From Chryseobacterium suipulveris (GTDB lineage Bacteria; Bacteroidota; Bacteroidia; Flavobacteriales; Weeksellaceae), in the NCBI RefSeq assembly GCF_022811685.1, contig NZ_CP094532.1, forward strand, positions 186,001 to 250,000: a DNA stretch of 64,000 bases, read 5' to 3'. Made by a program: the position numbers and the translations under genes. Position 1 is the stretch's first letter, and every line of letters begins with the position of its first letter. Of the stretch, positions 26,484 through 35,269 are shown piece by piece. Under the pieces are notes generated by a model. That model was not told the DNA's origin. It ran no database searches and was given only the letters and a program-made list of their open reading frames with translations.

Positions 26484-26821
26484 TATGTCATTGCGAGGAA
26501 ACGCCTGTCCTGAGCGAAGTCGATGGAAAGCAATCTCCATAAATGCACGACTCAATATTCTAACGGCAAAGATTTCATCTTGCCAATCATTATTTAAGTA
26601 AGCCAAGATTGCGGATAAATCCGCTGATGAAGCGACCGCTTCAGCAATCCGCTTTAGCGGAAGAACTTTGACGGCTTAAAATAAAGTGAAATTGAAAATA
26701 AACTCTGCGTTTTTTTCTCGCAGGTTTCGGAGATTACGAGGATTTTTCAGTGAAACTAACCACTTCACTTTTTTCTTTTCTTAAAGTTTGAAGTTCTAAA
26801 TGTAGAATTTTTGCAATAAAC
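26484..26821. other. Gene-free, repeat-rich stretch upstream of lysA
   Basis: No gene. ATTGCGAGGAA ... CCTGTCCTGAGCGAAGTCGA ... GCAATCTCC (26490-26538) is a dispersed repeat type I recall from many genomes. It is followed by three adjacent perfect hairpins: GCGGAT/ATCCGC (26611-26624), TGAAGCG/CGCTTCA (26628-26643) and CCGCT/AGCGG (26649-26660). Confidence 0.55.
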
Positions 26822-28045
26822 CTATTTAGGAAGCGGTTGAATTTTAAAATCTCCCCGTAAAAGTCCGAGCTGTAAATCATTTGCCAAATCAAATGTCGGT
26901 GAAGTGACCTCAATTTTCAGCTGCCTGATTTTTTTTGCAGTCTGGATCTGGGTATGGAATTCATAAAAACCATAGGCGGTAATTTTCCCTTGTTCAAAGA
27001 GGATGAAGGATTTCTCGCCCAAAGTTCTGCCCGTTGAAAGCCACATTTCGTTTCGCTTCTTCAGAGAGAGTTGCTTTTTGAGCTGTTCGGGATCGGCAAA
27101 CTGTTCGTTTTCATTAATGAAATTAACGGCTTTTAAACCTTGTGTAAACGACTTGAATTTCAGCAGCGGTTTTTCTTCGCGGTTGCCCGAAATCTTCTCT
27201 GCGAAATATTTTCCGTTTTTGTGGTAAAGTCCAAATGGAAGCGATTCGCGTTTTCGCAGACCTTTCGTCTTCATCATCAGTTTGGCGAGGATTGCGTTTC
27301 CGGTGAGGTCGTAACTTAAGTGTTCGGTTTCACCCTGAATTTTTTCCCAGCGTTTGGATTTGGAACTGAATACCGATTTCGAAAATTTGTTCAGATCATC
27401 AACAAAATCAGAGTAGATTATCTTCCCATCCGAGTTTTGAAAATAGATAATTCCTCTTTCTGCAGGCAAATCCTGGGTGAGGTCGCGAACTTTGTTGAGG
27501 TAAGTTTTGGAGTTGAGCTCGTCAAACTGCTGCTGGATAATCTCCGAATCTTTGTCTTTCGTTACCAGAACTTTGAACAGATCCAAAGTTGCGCGTGCGT
27601 CGCCTCCCGCTCTGTGTTGGTCGGTTAATGGAATTCCTAAGGATTTCACCAGTTTTCCCAAAGAGTAACTCTCCGCTTCGGGAATCAGTTTTTTGGCTAA
27701 AGGAATCGTGTCTAAAGTATTGATTTTGAATTCGTAACCCAATCGTTTGAATTCCTGTCGAAGCATTCTGTAATCGAAATCGATGTTGTGACCGACCAAA
27801 GTGGTGCCGTCAGTAATTTCAACGACTCTTTTTGCGATTTCGTGGAATTTCGGGGCGGTTTTAACCATTTTTGGCGAAATTTTGGTCAGTTTCTGTACAA
27901 AAGGTGTGATATCACTTTGCGGATTGACCAGCGAGATAAACTGGTCGGTAATTTCATGACCATCATATCTGTAAATCGCGATTTCAATAATGCTTTCCTT
28001 CCTGAAACCCGCTCCGTTGCTCTCTATATCGATTACTGAATACAT
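26822..28045 (-). CDS. DnaQ-like 3'-5' exonuclease with C-terminal nuclease-like region
   Basis: A 407-residue protein. Residues 1-165 are a DEDDh exonuclease: YSVIDIESNG (D, E), VGHNIDFDYRMLR (D) and HRAGGDARAT (H, D). A degenerate GIY-YIG-like region follows (GIIYFQNSDGKIIYSDFVDD), as in the DNA polymerase III epsilon / UvrC-like fusions of Bacteroidota, and the C-terminal 150 residues are unassigned. It probably trims 3' ends in repair; whether the GIY-YIG part is active is doubtful. Confidence 0.82.
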   Translation of the reverse strand: MYSVIDIESNGAGFRKESIIEIAIYRYDGHEITDQFISLVNPQSDITPFVQKLTKISPKMVKTAPKFHEIAKRVVEITDGTTLVGHNIDFDYRMLRQEFKRLGYEFKINTLDTIPLAKKLIPEAESYSLGKLVKSLGIPLTDQHRAGGDARATLDLFKVLVTKDKDSEIIQQQFDELNSKTYLNKVRDLTQDLPAERGIIYFQNSDGKIIYSDFVDDLNKFSKSVFSSKSKRWEKIQGETEHLSYDLTGNAILAKLMMKTKGLRKRESLPFGLYHKNGKYFAEKISGNREEKPLLKFKSFTQGLKAVNFINENEQFADPEQLKKQLSLKKRNEMWLSTGRTLGEKSFILFEQGKITAYGFYEFHTQIQTAKKIRQLKIEVTSPTFDLANDLQLGLLRGDFKIQPLPK

Positions 28046-28128
28046 TCTTAGTTGCTTTCGGCATTCAGCATTCTGCCTTCAACAACCAAATTACTGATTG
28101 CGAAACGCCTAAAGCTGACTGCAAAATT

Positions 28129-29652
28129 TTACCTTCTTTTCTTAATCCCAATCATTCCGAGAAATGCGTTGGTTGCTTCACGCACCACAATATTGGTGAA
28201 AGTCCTTCCTGCGCTTGATTTCATCACCTGCTCAAACATTCCGGGTTCCGGTTTCGTAGGTTTCACAGTTTGTTCAGGTGCTGCATTTTGCACCGCGGCT
28301 TCCATTCTGTTGGCCAACATTTCGTACGCAGATTCTTTGTTGACGGCGGTTTCGTATTTGGCAACCAACTCGGAATTAGAGGTCAGTTCGTCAACTTCTG
28401 CGGGAGTCAGAATATCCATTCTCGATTCGGGCGAGATCAAATAGGTTTGAACCAATGGCGTCGGAATTCCCTTCTCGTCGAGCGCCGTGACAAATGCTTC
28501 ACCGATTCCCAGATTCTGGATGAGTTGCCCCGCATTATAATATTCGGTAATCGGATAGTTTTCGACCGCTTTGTCGATTTCTTTTCTGTCTTTTGCGGTA
28601 AATCCACGAAGCGCGTGCTGAATTTTTAAACCCAATTGCGAAAGCACATTTTCCGGTACATCCCCTGGAATTTGCGTGATGAAATAAATCCCGACTCCTT
28701 TCGAACGGATGAGTTTCACCATCGTTTCGATCTGGTTCAGAAGTGCTTTTGAAGCTTCATTAAAAATCAAATGCGCCTCATCGATAAAGAGTACGAGTTT
28801 CGGTTTTCCCGAATCTCCTTCTTCCGGGAATGTCAAATAAATTTCCGCAAAAAGCGAAAGCATAAAAGTCGAAAACAGCTGCGGTTTGTTCTGAATATCA
28901 CCAACACGCAGAATATTTACGACGCCTTTGTCGCCTTCCTGTGCAAGAAGATCGTACACATCAAAACTTGGTTCGCCAAAAAACTGAGCTGCTCCCTGTT
29001 GCTCCAAAGCGACGATCGAGCGCAGAATCGCGCCAAAAGAAGCGGGTGCAATATTTCCGTAGTTCTGCGCCAGATCGGCTTTTCCGCCGTTTGCATCGGT
29101 TACGTACTGCAATACTTTTTTCAAATCGTCAAGGTCGATCAGTGGCAAACCTTTATCGTCACAATATTTAAAGACAATCGAAAGAATGCTTTGCTGCGTA
29201 TCGTTCAGTTCGAGGATTTTTCCCAAAAGAATGGGTCCGAATTCGGTAACGGTTGCGCGAAGTTTCACTCCTTTTTCTCCTGAAATCGACATCAGTTCCA
29301 CGGGAAAATTTTGTGGCTGAAAAGCGAATCCTGTTTTCGCATACCTTTCCTGAATAATCGCGTTTTCAACTCCAGGTTCTGCAATTCCCGAGAAATCGCC
29401 CTTTATGTCGAGAACCAGCGACGGAACTCCTGCCTTAGAAAGCTGTTCCACAAAAACCTGTAGTGTTTTGGTCTTTCCGGTTCCGGTTGCACCTGCGATC
29501 AGTCCGTGTCGGTTGATGGTTTTCAGTGGGATGGTTACGTCAACTTCGGTTACCACTTCGCCGTCGAGCATCCCTTTTCCTAATGTGATGAACTCGCCTT
29601 TTGGGGCGTATCTTGCTGAAAGTTCCTGAATGAATTTCGCTTTGTCTGCCAT
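28129..29652 (-). CDS. HerA-like ATPase, DUF853 family
   Basis: A 507-residue P-loop ATPase of the HerA/FtsK superfamily (DUF853). Walker A is GATGTGKTKTL (about residues 53-63), Walker B LVLFIDEAHLIF, and the C-terminal arginine region IQHALRGFTAKDRK. These proteins are predicted DNA translocases or helicases; the DUF853 branch has no settled role. Unlike archaeal HerA, no NurA nuclease gene is adjacent. Confidence 0.85.
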   Translation of the reverse strand: MADKAKFIQELSARYAPKGEFITLGKGMLDGEVVTEVDVTIPLKTINRHGLIAGATGTGKTKTLQVFVEQLSKAGVPSLVLDIKGDFSGIAEPGVENAIIQERYAKTGFAFQPQNFPVELMSISGEKGVKLRATVTEFGPILLGKILELNDTQQSILSIVFKYCDDKGLPLIDLDDLKKVLQYVTDANGGKADLAQNYGNIAPASFGAILRSIVALEQQGAAQFFGEPSFDVYDLLAQEGDKGVVNILRVGDIQNKPQLFSTFMLSLFAEIYLTFPEEGDSGKPKLVLFIDEAHLIFNEASKALLNQIETMVKLIRSKGVGIYFITQIPGDVPENVLSQLGLKIQHALRGFTAKDRKEIDKAVENYPITEYYNAGQLIQNLGIGEAFVTALDEKGIPTPLVQTYLISPESRMDILTPAEVDELTSNSELVAKYETAVNKESAYEMLANRMEAAVQNAAPEQTVKPTKPEPGMFEQVMKSSAGRTFTNIVVREATNAFLGMIGIKKRR

Positions 29653-30002
29653 TTCTTGAATTTGTTTGAAAGGATAAAGATAAAAAATATTGCCGCAATT
29701 CTATGTTTTTAAAAAGAATAAAAGCCAAGAAAAAGGGTGGCGCAAATAATATCAATTCTCGAGAGATCGTTAAAAATGATGATACAATCATTGACTCTGC
29801 GATACTAAATTGTGAGTGATGAACGAAAGTCTTTGAGTTAATTTTTTTAGAAGAATTCATGCGTGCATTGACTCCGTCGAATCTTCGATTTCGTAGCAAA
29901 ATTCTCGGAGGTCGAAAATCTTTCGAAAAGGTTTGTATTTTTGGCAAATGATGAAAATCATTTTTTAATTAGGATTTAAAAGTCTTAAATTTGAACAGTC
30001 AA
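29653..30002. other. Divergent intergenic region, HerA-like gene / copper cluster
   Basis: No gene. It includes the dyad at 29946-29963 and, at 29986-29993, TAAATTTG resembling a -7 element for the copper cluster. Confidence 0.5.
29946..29963 (+). promoter_or_regulatory. Dyad AAATGAT-GAAA-ATCATTT, candidate operator
   Basis: A perfect 7-bp inverted repeat with a 4-base centre, 22 bp before the TAAATTTG element of the copper-uptake cluster. The half site resembles Fur/Zur-type boxes, and the position suits repression by a metal sensor. The regulator is not in the window. Confidence 0.4.
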
Positions 30003-30365
30003 ATGAAAGGATTTTTTCTCACCATATTGTCCACACTCATTTTTATGGCAAGTTTCCAGAACTCGCTGATCTTGGTTGATTATCAAATTAACCGCGATTT
30101 CTATGAGGTTCATTGTGAAAACAAAGCGAAACCCGAAATGGATTGCCACGGAAAATGTCAGATGAAAAAGGAAAGCGAAAAAAGCACTTCACCTTTCAAG
30201 CTGCTGAAATACAGTTTCGAGTTCAACATCTTACCCAATCCACCTGTAGCGTTTAATTTCGAGAAAGTCCCTTCTTTTAGGGAATCCAATAAAATTCACG
30301 CCATCTCAAATTTCGATTTGCAGAATGGGTTTTTCATTATTCTTCCAGACCCGCCACAAGCTTAA
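30003..30365 (+). CDS. Small exported protein with CHGKC motif, copper cluster
   Basis: A 120-residue protein with one N-terminal hydrophobic segment (FFLTILSTLIFMASFQNSLI) and a Cys/Met motif, DCHGKCQMKK, with a further Cys in VHCENK. The segment EMDCHGKCQM looks suited to Cu(I). It is first in the receptor cluster. The frame opens at TTG 29991; ATG 30003 (MKGFFLTIL) is preferred. I recognise no named family; a periplasmic copper-handling role is inferred from the motif and neighbours. Confidence 0.65.
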   Translation: MKGFFLTILSTLIFMASFQNSLILVDYQINRDFYEVHCENKAKPEMDCHGKCQMKKESEKSTSPFKLLKYSFEFNILPNPPVAFNFEKVPSFRESNKIHAISNFDLQNGFFIILPDPPQA

Positions 30366-30453
30366 ATTTTTGATTCACTGTTTTTTCACGGAATTATCTT
30401 TCTTAAAGTTTTAAGGACTTTAATTCTTTCCTCACATTCAAAAATTTAAAAAA

Positions 30454-31311
30454 ATGAAATTTTCAATTAAAATATTCATTGCATTTATTGCGATGTCCCT
30501 ATTCTTCGTATCCTGCAGAACCACAGATGATCCTGTAACTCCACCGACAACCAACGAACTGGAAGGACTTCTTAAAGTAAAAGAATTTTCCAACGATACC
30601 CACACTATTGAACTTTACACCGTGACGGGAACGACTCAGTTAGGATTTAACCACTTGAAATTTAGGATTAAGAACAAATCCACCAATCAATACGAAAAAA
30701 ATGCGACCGTAAACTGGAACCATGTAATGCACATGAATTCGATGTCACATTCGGGACCGAAATCTGCGGTTACCAAAGTTACAGCGGATGGAACTCTGTA
30801 CGAAGGTTACCTCGTTTTCCAGATGCCGCAAAACACGTCAGAATATTGGGATGTGAAATTTGATTATACCATTAATGGAACTGCATATACCGCAACAACG
30901 GTGGTGGACGTTCCCGATTCTACAAAAAGACGCGTTAATTCCTTTTTGGGAAGCGACAACGCCCGATACATCGTGGCTTATATCGAACCTAGAACTCCAA
31001 AAGTGGCAGTCAACGATTGGGTAGTTGGAGCTTGGAAAATGCAGGACATGATGAATTTTCCTGTTGCAGACGGACTTACCGTGAAACTCGATCCGAGAAT
31101 GCCCGGAATGGGAAATCACAGTTCGCCAAATAATGTCGATGCAAAGCAAACCGCAAACGGAGGTTTGTATTTCGGAAAGCTTTCATTGACGATGACCGGT
31201 TACTGGAAACTCAACCTGCAACTGACAAAAGCCGACGGAACCGTTCTGAAAGGTGAACCGGTTACCGATACGAATCCTGAAAGCAGTCTGTTTTTCGAAA
31301 TCGAGTTCTAA
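30454..31311 (+). CDS. Lipoprotein with FixH/YtkA-like metal-binding repeats
   Basis: A 285-residue lipoprotein (lipobox FVS-Cys21). Two similar beta-sandwich units can be traced, each with a Met/His-rich edge: HVMHMNSMSHSGPKSAV in the first and DPRMPGMGNHSSPNN in the second. This pattern resembles YtkA/FixH-type copper-binding domains. Placed directly before an OprC-like receptor, it may hand copper to or from it at the cell surface or in the periplasm; that role is inference. Confidence 0.7.
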   Translation: MKFSIKIFIAFIAMSLFFVSCRTTDDPVTPPTTNELEGLLKVKEFSNDTHTIELYTVTGTTQLGFNHLKFRIKNKSTNQYEKNATVNWNHVMHMNSMSHSGPKSAVTKVTADGTLYEGYLVFQMPQNTSEYWDVKFDYTINGTAYTATTVVDVPDSTKRRVNSFLGSDNARYIVAYIEPRTPKVAVNDWVVGAWKMQDMMNFPVADGLTVKLDPRMPGMGNHSSPNNVDAKQTANGGLYFGKLSLTMTGYWKLNLQLTKADGTVLKGEPVTDTNPESSLFFEIEF

Positions 31312-31322
31312 GAGTTTTTCTG

Positions 31323-31354
31323 AAAGCAATGCCAGAAGATTTGGCATTGCTTTT
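31323..31354 (+). terminator. Hairpin between lipoprotein and receptor genes
   Basis: AAAGCAATGCC (31323-31333) pairs perfectly with GGCATTGCTTT (31343-31353) and is followed by T. It ends 18 bp before the receptor ATG, so it probably lowers or separates receptor expression rather than ending the operon. Confidence 0.65.
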
Positions 31355-31371
31355 CACCAAATTTTAAATCC

Positions 31372-33363
31372 ATGAAAAAAGCCATTCCGCTGGTTTTGTT
31401 GTCAGCGTTTTATTTGAATATTTCTGCACAGGAAGTCGGTTCCGATTCTCTGAAACAATCGTCGATTCAGGAAGTAATCGTGATTGGGACCAACAATATT
31501 CCGACCAAGGAATCGAAACCGCTCGGTTCGCTTGACGAATACCTGCAGAAATCCACGAAAATCGAAATGATCAAGCGCGGCGCGTACGCATGGGAACCGC
31601 TGGTAAACAATATGGCGACCGAAAGAACCATCGTGACCATCGACGGAATGAGGATTTTCGGCGCGTGTACCGACAAGATGGATCCAGTGACTTCCTATGT
31701 TGAGGTTTCCAATTTGTCTGAAGCGGTCATCAGTTCAGGACAGGAAGGGAGTTTTCAGGGGAACTCGATCGGTGGTTCTGTGGATCTGGTCAGAAGCAAG
31801 ATCGGTTTCGGTGAAAAAAAATGGAACTTTGGTGTGAATTCAGGGTTTGAGTCAGTGAACCAACAGAAGATCTTTGGAGCATCCACTGGTTACAAATCGC
31901 CGAAATTCTATACCGACGTCAACTTTATGTCGAGAGACGCCGAGAATTACAAATCGGGAAAAAATATCGAGATCCCGTTTTCCCAATTTAGAAAGTTTAA
32001 TGTTTCGGGAACTTCCGGTGTAAAACTCAGTAGCAACAAAATCCTCGAAGCATCAGTGATTTACGACAAAGCCACGGATGTCGGTTATCCTGCATTGCCA
32101 ATGGACGTTTCAATTGCAGAAGCATTGATTGGCTCGCTGAAATTTCAGCTGATCCCGACATCGAATTATATCACCAACTGGGAAACCAAAATTTACTACA
32201 ACAACATCACCCACAGAATGGACGACACGACACGTCCCGCTGTTCCGATCCATATGGATATGCCGGGTTGGAGTACAACTTTCGGGTATTATTCCCAACT
32301 TTTTGCAGAAATTCCCGACCATCATTTTACAATGAATCTGAACGGATTTTCTAATCTTTCGACTGCCGAAATGACGATGTATCCTGCAAATTCTAATGAA
32401 AAGCTGATGTTTATGTACACGTGGCCACAAGTTCGAACACTTTTTCAGGGAATTTTCTTGGAGGATCATTTTTTGGTCACCTCGAAAGCTTCGGTGCAAC
32501 TTTCGGGATCGCTCGGTTTTCATTCCAATAAAGTGGAAAGTGAATTTGGTTTGAACAGCTTGCAGATTTTCTACCCCGAAATGGAAGCGCAGAAAAACCG
32601 TCTGCTCAAAAGCATTTCCGCGAAATACCATTATGAGAATAATCAACTTGAATTCGGTTTCGGAGGTGGTTACGGAGACAGAGCGCCCTCGGTTTCCGAA
32701 GGGTACGGATTTTACCTTTTCAATAGTTTTGAGAAGTATGATTATGTCGGTAATCCCAATATGAAAAACGAATCTTCTTTGGAGGCCAATGTACATTTCG
32801 GGATTAACCGGGAGAAATTTTCTGCCAAATTATCATCGACCTATTTCCATATTTCAAACTATATCGTAGGAAAAATCATGGATGGACTCGCTCCAATGAC
32901 GATCGGCGCACACGGCGTGAAAAAATACGACGCGTTAGATTATGCTTCGATTCTAAATATCGGTTTTGATTCGCAGGTGCAGCTTTTCCCATTTCTGAAA
33001 TGGAATTCCCAACTCAAGTATGCGCGCGGAAAAGACTTTGAGAACAAGAATCTTCCTTTTATGAGTCCGTTCAGCTACAGGTCGGCTTTGCAATATTACA
33101 AAAACAGGTTGTCGTCGGAAGTTTCGGTTTTTGGGAACACGCGTTATCGTGATTTTGCGGCGATCTATGGCGAATCTGAAACTCCAGACTTTACCGTTTT
33201 CAATGCGAATGTCGGTTATCAGTTCAATTTCGACAGGATGAAAATTTTAACCAAAATCGGTGCGGAGAATATTTTCGACAGATATTACATCACCTATTCC
33301 GACTGGAACAAAATTCCGCGACCTGGAAGAAATCTTTTTGTGAATATTAATGTGAATTTCTAA
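31372..33363 (+). CDS. TonB-dependent copper receptor, OprC/NosA type
   Basis: A 663-residue outer-membrane receptor (signal peptide ending ISAQ, residue 20). The plug has a TonB-box-like EVIVIGT and the stretch IDGMRIFGACTDKMDPV. Its C99xxxM103 matches the CxxxM copper site described for OprC, and YYNNITHRMDD gives H281-x-M283, matching the HxM half. A second Met/His cluster, HMDMPGW, follows. The barrel ends with an aromatic residue (NINVNF), as outer-membrane proteins do. It should import copper using TonB energy. Confidence 0.88.
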   Translation: MKKAIPLVLLSAFYLNISAQEVGSDSLKQSSIQEVIVIGTNNIPTKESKPLGSLDEYLQKSTKIEMIKRGAYAWEPLVNNMATERTIVTIDGMRIFGACTDKMDPVTSYVEVSNLSEAVISSGQEGSFQGNSIGGSVDLVRSKIGFGEKKWNFGVNSGFESVNQQKIFGASTGYKSPKFYTDVNFMSRDAENYKSGKNIEIPFSQFRKFNVSGTSGVKLSSNKILEASVIYDKATDVGYPALPMDVSIAEALIGSLKFQLIPTSNYITNWETKIYYNNITHRMDDTTRPAVPIHMDMPGWSTTFGYYSQLFAEIPDHHFTMNLNGFSNLSTAEMTMYPANSNEKLMFMYTWPQVRTLFQGIFLEDHFLVTSKASVQLSGSLGFHSNKVESEFGLNSLQIFYPEMEAQKNRLLKSISAKYHYENNQLEFGFGGGYGDRAPSVSEGYGFYLFNSFEKYDYVGNPNMKNESSLEANVHFGINREKFSAKLSSTYFHISNYIVGKIMDGLAPMTIGAHGVKKYDALDYASILNIGFDSQVQLFPFLKWNSQLKYARGKDFENKNLPFMSPFSYRSALQYYKNRLSSEVSVFGNTRYRDFAAIYGESETPDFTVFNANVGYQFNFDRMKILTKIGAENIFDRYYITYSDWNKIPRPGRNLFVNINVNF

Positions 33364-33492
33364 AATCTTCGAGTTTTAATCATTTTAATAAGAACTGGCT
33401 TGTCAAAATAAATCAGCTGCGGAAAGTCATCATTTCCAGAAAAAATCAATGAGTTTTTTTCATTAAATTTGTTAACATACAAAGAGAATATT

Positions 33493-33936
33493 ATGAAACG
33501 GAATCAAATTATCAACGAGATTATAGAGAAGCAGAAAGCGGTGATACAAAACCTCTTGGCGACTATAAAAGAATACAGAACTGCCGCAGATATGGATGAG
33601 GAAAGCACCCACGATGCCGAAGATTATTCGCACGTAAGTCAGGCGAAAGATATGCAGCTGCGCTACGAAAAAATGTTGGCGGAAGCTGAGCAAAACCTTG
33701 CCTTCCTGGAAATTGAGAAAAAGATGTCCCACCCCGAAATCGAAAACGGCGCGGTGATTGAAACCGATAAGAATATTTTGTTTGTGGGAATTGCCGTTCC
33801 TGCGTTCCAATTGGGCGACAAAGACGTGATCTCCTTTTCCGAGGAAGCACCGATTTTTGGAAAGTTAAAGGGAAAGAAAGTTGGCGAAACCGTGAAGATT
33901 GGCGACAAAACCCATGAAATTCTGGCATTTGGCTAA
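33493..33936 (+). CDS. GreA/GreB family transcription factor
   Basis: A 147-residue protein with an N-terminal coiled coil (about residues 10-80) and a C-terminal FKBP-like Gre domain (ILFVGIAVPAFQLGDKDVIS, APIFGKLKGKKVGE). Such factors enter the RNA polymerase secondary channel. The coiled-coil tip has acidic residues (MDEESTHDAEDY), as needed for transcript cleavage, but whether it rescues stalled polymerase or acts like Rnk/GreA variants cannot be told. ATG 33493 is preferred over the upstream alternative at 33469. TAAATTTG at 33464-33471 may be its -7 element. Confidence 0.75.
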   Translation: MKRNQIINEIIEKQKAVIQNLLATIKEYRTAADMDEESTHDAEDYSHVSQAKDMQLRYEKMLAEAEQNLAFLEIEKKMSHPEIENGAVIETDKNILFVGIAVPAFQLGDKDVISFSEEAPIFGKLKGKKVGETVKIGDKTHEILAFG

Positions 33937-34012
33937 AGTAAACCTCGCCGATAATCTGTGTAACTTTGGTCACGGTATGGTTTCGGAATAAGGTTTAACT
34001 TTGCTGAAAATT

Positions 34013-34813
34013 ATGGAAATCATAGGCTATCTTTCTGCAATAATCATCGGTCTCGTTATGGGACTGATCGGTGGTGGCGGAAGTATTCTGAGTGTTCCGA
34101 TTTTCGTTTACATCTTCGGATTCGACGCGGTTACTGCAACTGCGCTTTCGCTTTTTGTGGTGGGAGTCACGAGTTTGGTGGGAACTACAGGTTTTATCCG
34201 GCAAGGTTTGGTGGATTTCCGCACGGCGTTTACTTTTGGGATTCCCTCGATTTTAGGGGTGATTTTTTCACGTCGGTTGGTATTGCCGAATCTTCCGCAT
34301 TACATCATTCACCGGTGGGGAATTACTTTGACGAAAGACATGTTCCTGCTGTTGCTGTTCTCGATTTTGATGCTGATTGCGGCATTCAAAATGATCCGAA
34401 AAAACGACCGTCCAAGACTGAGAAAGAACCACGAAAACAACTACACCATTCTGATTTCGCAGGGACTTTTGGTCGGGATTATTACTGGACTGATCGGAGC
34501 TGGAGGCGGATTTTTAATTGTTCCAGCTTTGGTAATGCTCCTCGGTCTGAATATGAAACGAGCCATCGCGACCTCACTCTTTATCATTTCGATGAATTCC
34601 ATTTTGGGATTTGTGAGCACAATGCAGATGGTGGGTCACGACTGGAATTTCCTTCTGATTTTCAGTGCGCTTTCCATTGTGGGGATTTTTGTCGGAATCG
34701 GAATCTCAAAGAAAATGGACGGCAGAAAACTGAAACCCCTTTTCGGCTATATCGTATTGGCGATGGGGATTTTCATCATTATTAAAGAATTATTTTTAAA
34801 CCAATATACGTAG
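34013..34813 (+). CDS. TauE/SafE (TSUP) sulfur-anion exporter
   Basis: A 266-residue inner-membrane protein with eight hydrophobic segments and the two TSUP signatures: MGLIGGGGSILSVPIFVYIF near residue 16 and TGLIGAGGGFLIVPALVMLL in the second half. It is first in a sulfur operon with persulfide dioxygenase and rhodaneses, so it probably exports sulfite or thiosulfate made by them. ATG 34013 follows the TTG at 34001. A Walker-like GGGG is the family motif, not a nucleotide site. Confidence 0.85.
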   Translation: MEIIGYLSAIIIGLVMGLIGGGGSILSVPIFVYIFGFDAVTATALSLFVVGVTSLVGTTGFIRQGLVDFRTAFTFGIPSILGVIFSRRLVLPNLPHYIIHRWGITLTKDMFLLLLFSILMLIAAFKMIRKNDRPRLRKNHENNYTILISQGLLVGIITGLIGAGGGFLIVPALVMLLGLNMKRAIATSLFIISMNSILGFVSTMQMVGHDWNFLLIFSALSIVGIFVGIGISKKMDGRKLKPLFGYIVLAMGIFIIIKELFLNQYT

Positions 34814-34815
34814 AT

Positions 34816-35196
34816 ATGAAAAACTTATTTGTAATTGTTTTGTCGGTTTTCCTTCTGAATGCGTGCAAGAAACAGGAAACAAGCGGTCAGGAATCCAGCG
34901 AAGTTTCGGCGAAAGGTTCGGGAGAAGTTGGTCTTGAACAAAAACCAGTCGTTTTGAAAAGCGATACCGGAGAAGAAATTTCGGTTACCTATTATGCTGA
35001 AGGAGGAGTAGTTGCAGTAAAACTTCAGAAAGCAGGAGAAAGTGAGCAGAAATTAAATGCAAAAACGACGAATGCTAAAGGAAACCCAATCTTTACCAGT
35101 GAAGAAATCATGTGGGAAATGACCAACGACGGAACTGCAGGGAAACTCACCGATAAAGCCGGAAACGCCGTTGATTACAGAAATACGGATCATTGA
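34816..35196 (+). CDS. Lipoprotein of the sulfur operon
   Basis: A 126-residue lipoprotein (lipobox LNA-Cys17). The mature part has a Ser/Gly-rich linker then a small beta-rich domain (KSDTGEEISVTYYAEGGVVA). It faintly resembles the MliC lysozyme-inhibitor fold, but I cannot support that firmly. It starts 2 bp after the exporter stop, so it is cotranscribed. Function unknown. Confidence 0.6.
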   Translation: MKNLFVIVLSVFLLNACKKQETSGQESSEVSAKGSGEVGLEQKPVVLKSDTGEEISVTYYAEGGVVAVKLQKAGESEQKLNAKTTNAKGNPIFTSEEIMWEMTNDGTAGKLTDKAGNAVDYRNTDH

Positions 35197-35269
35197 TAGT
35201 TTCAATCATAAAAGTTAAAATCAATATATAAAAGGTATAATTATTGCCGAACTTTGTGTCGGTATTTAA

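Noticed and set aside
29540..29947. Minus-strand 135-residue ORF as a gene
   Set aside because: It overlaps the start of the HerA-like gene in another frame and has no domain-like composition.
32110..32796. Minus-strand 228-residue ORF inside the copper receptor
   Set aside because: Mirror frame of a well-conserved receptor; His/Arg/Phe-rich as expected from antisense reading.
34013..34813. P-loop ATPase from the GGGG motif in the exporter
   Set aside because: The glycine-rich piece is the TSUP membrane signature and lacks the GKS/T.
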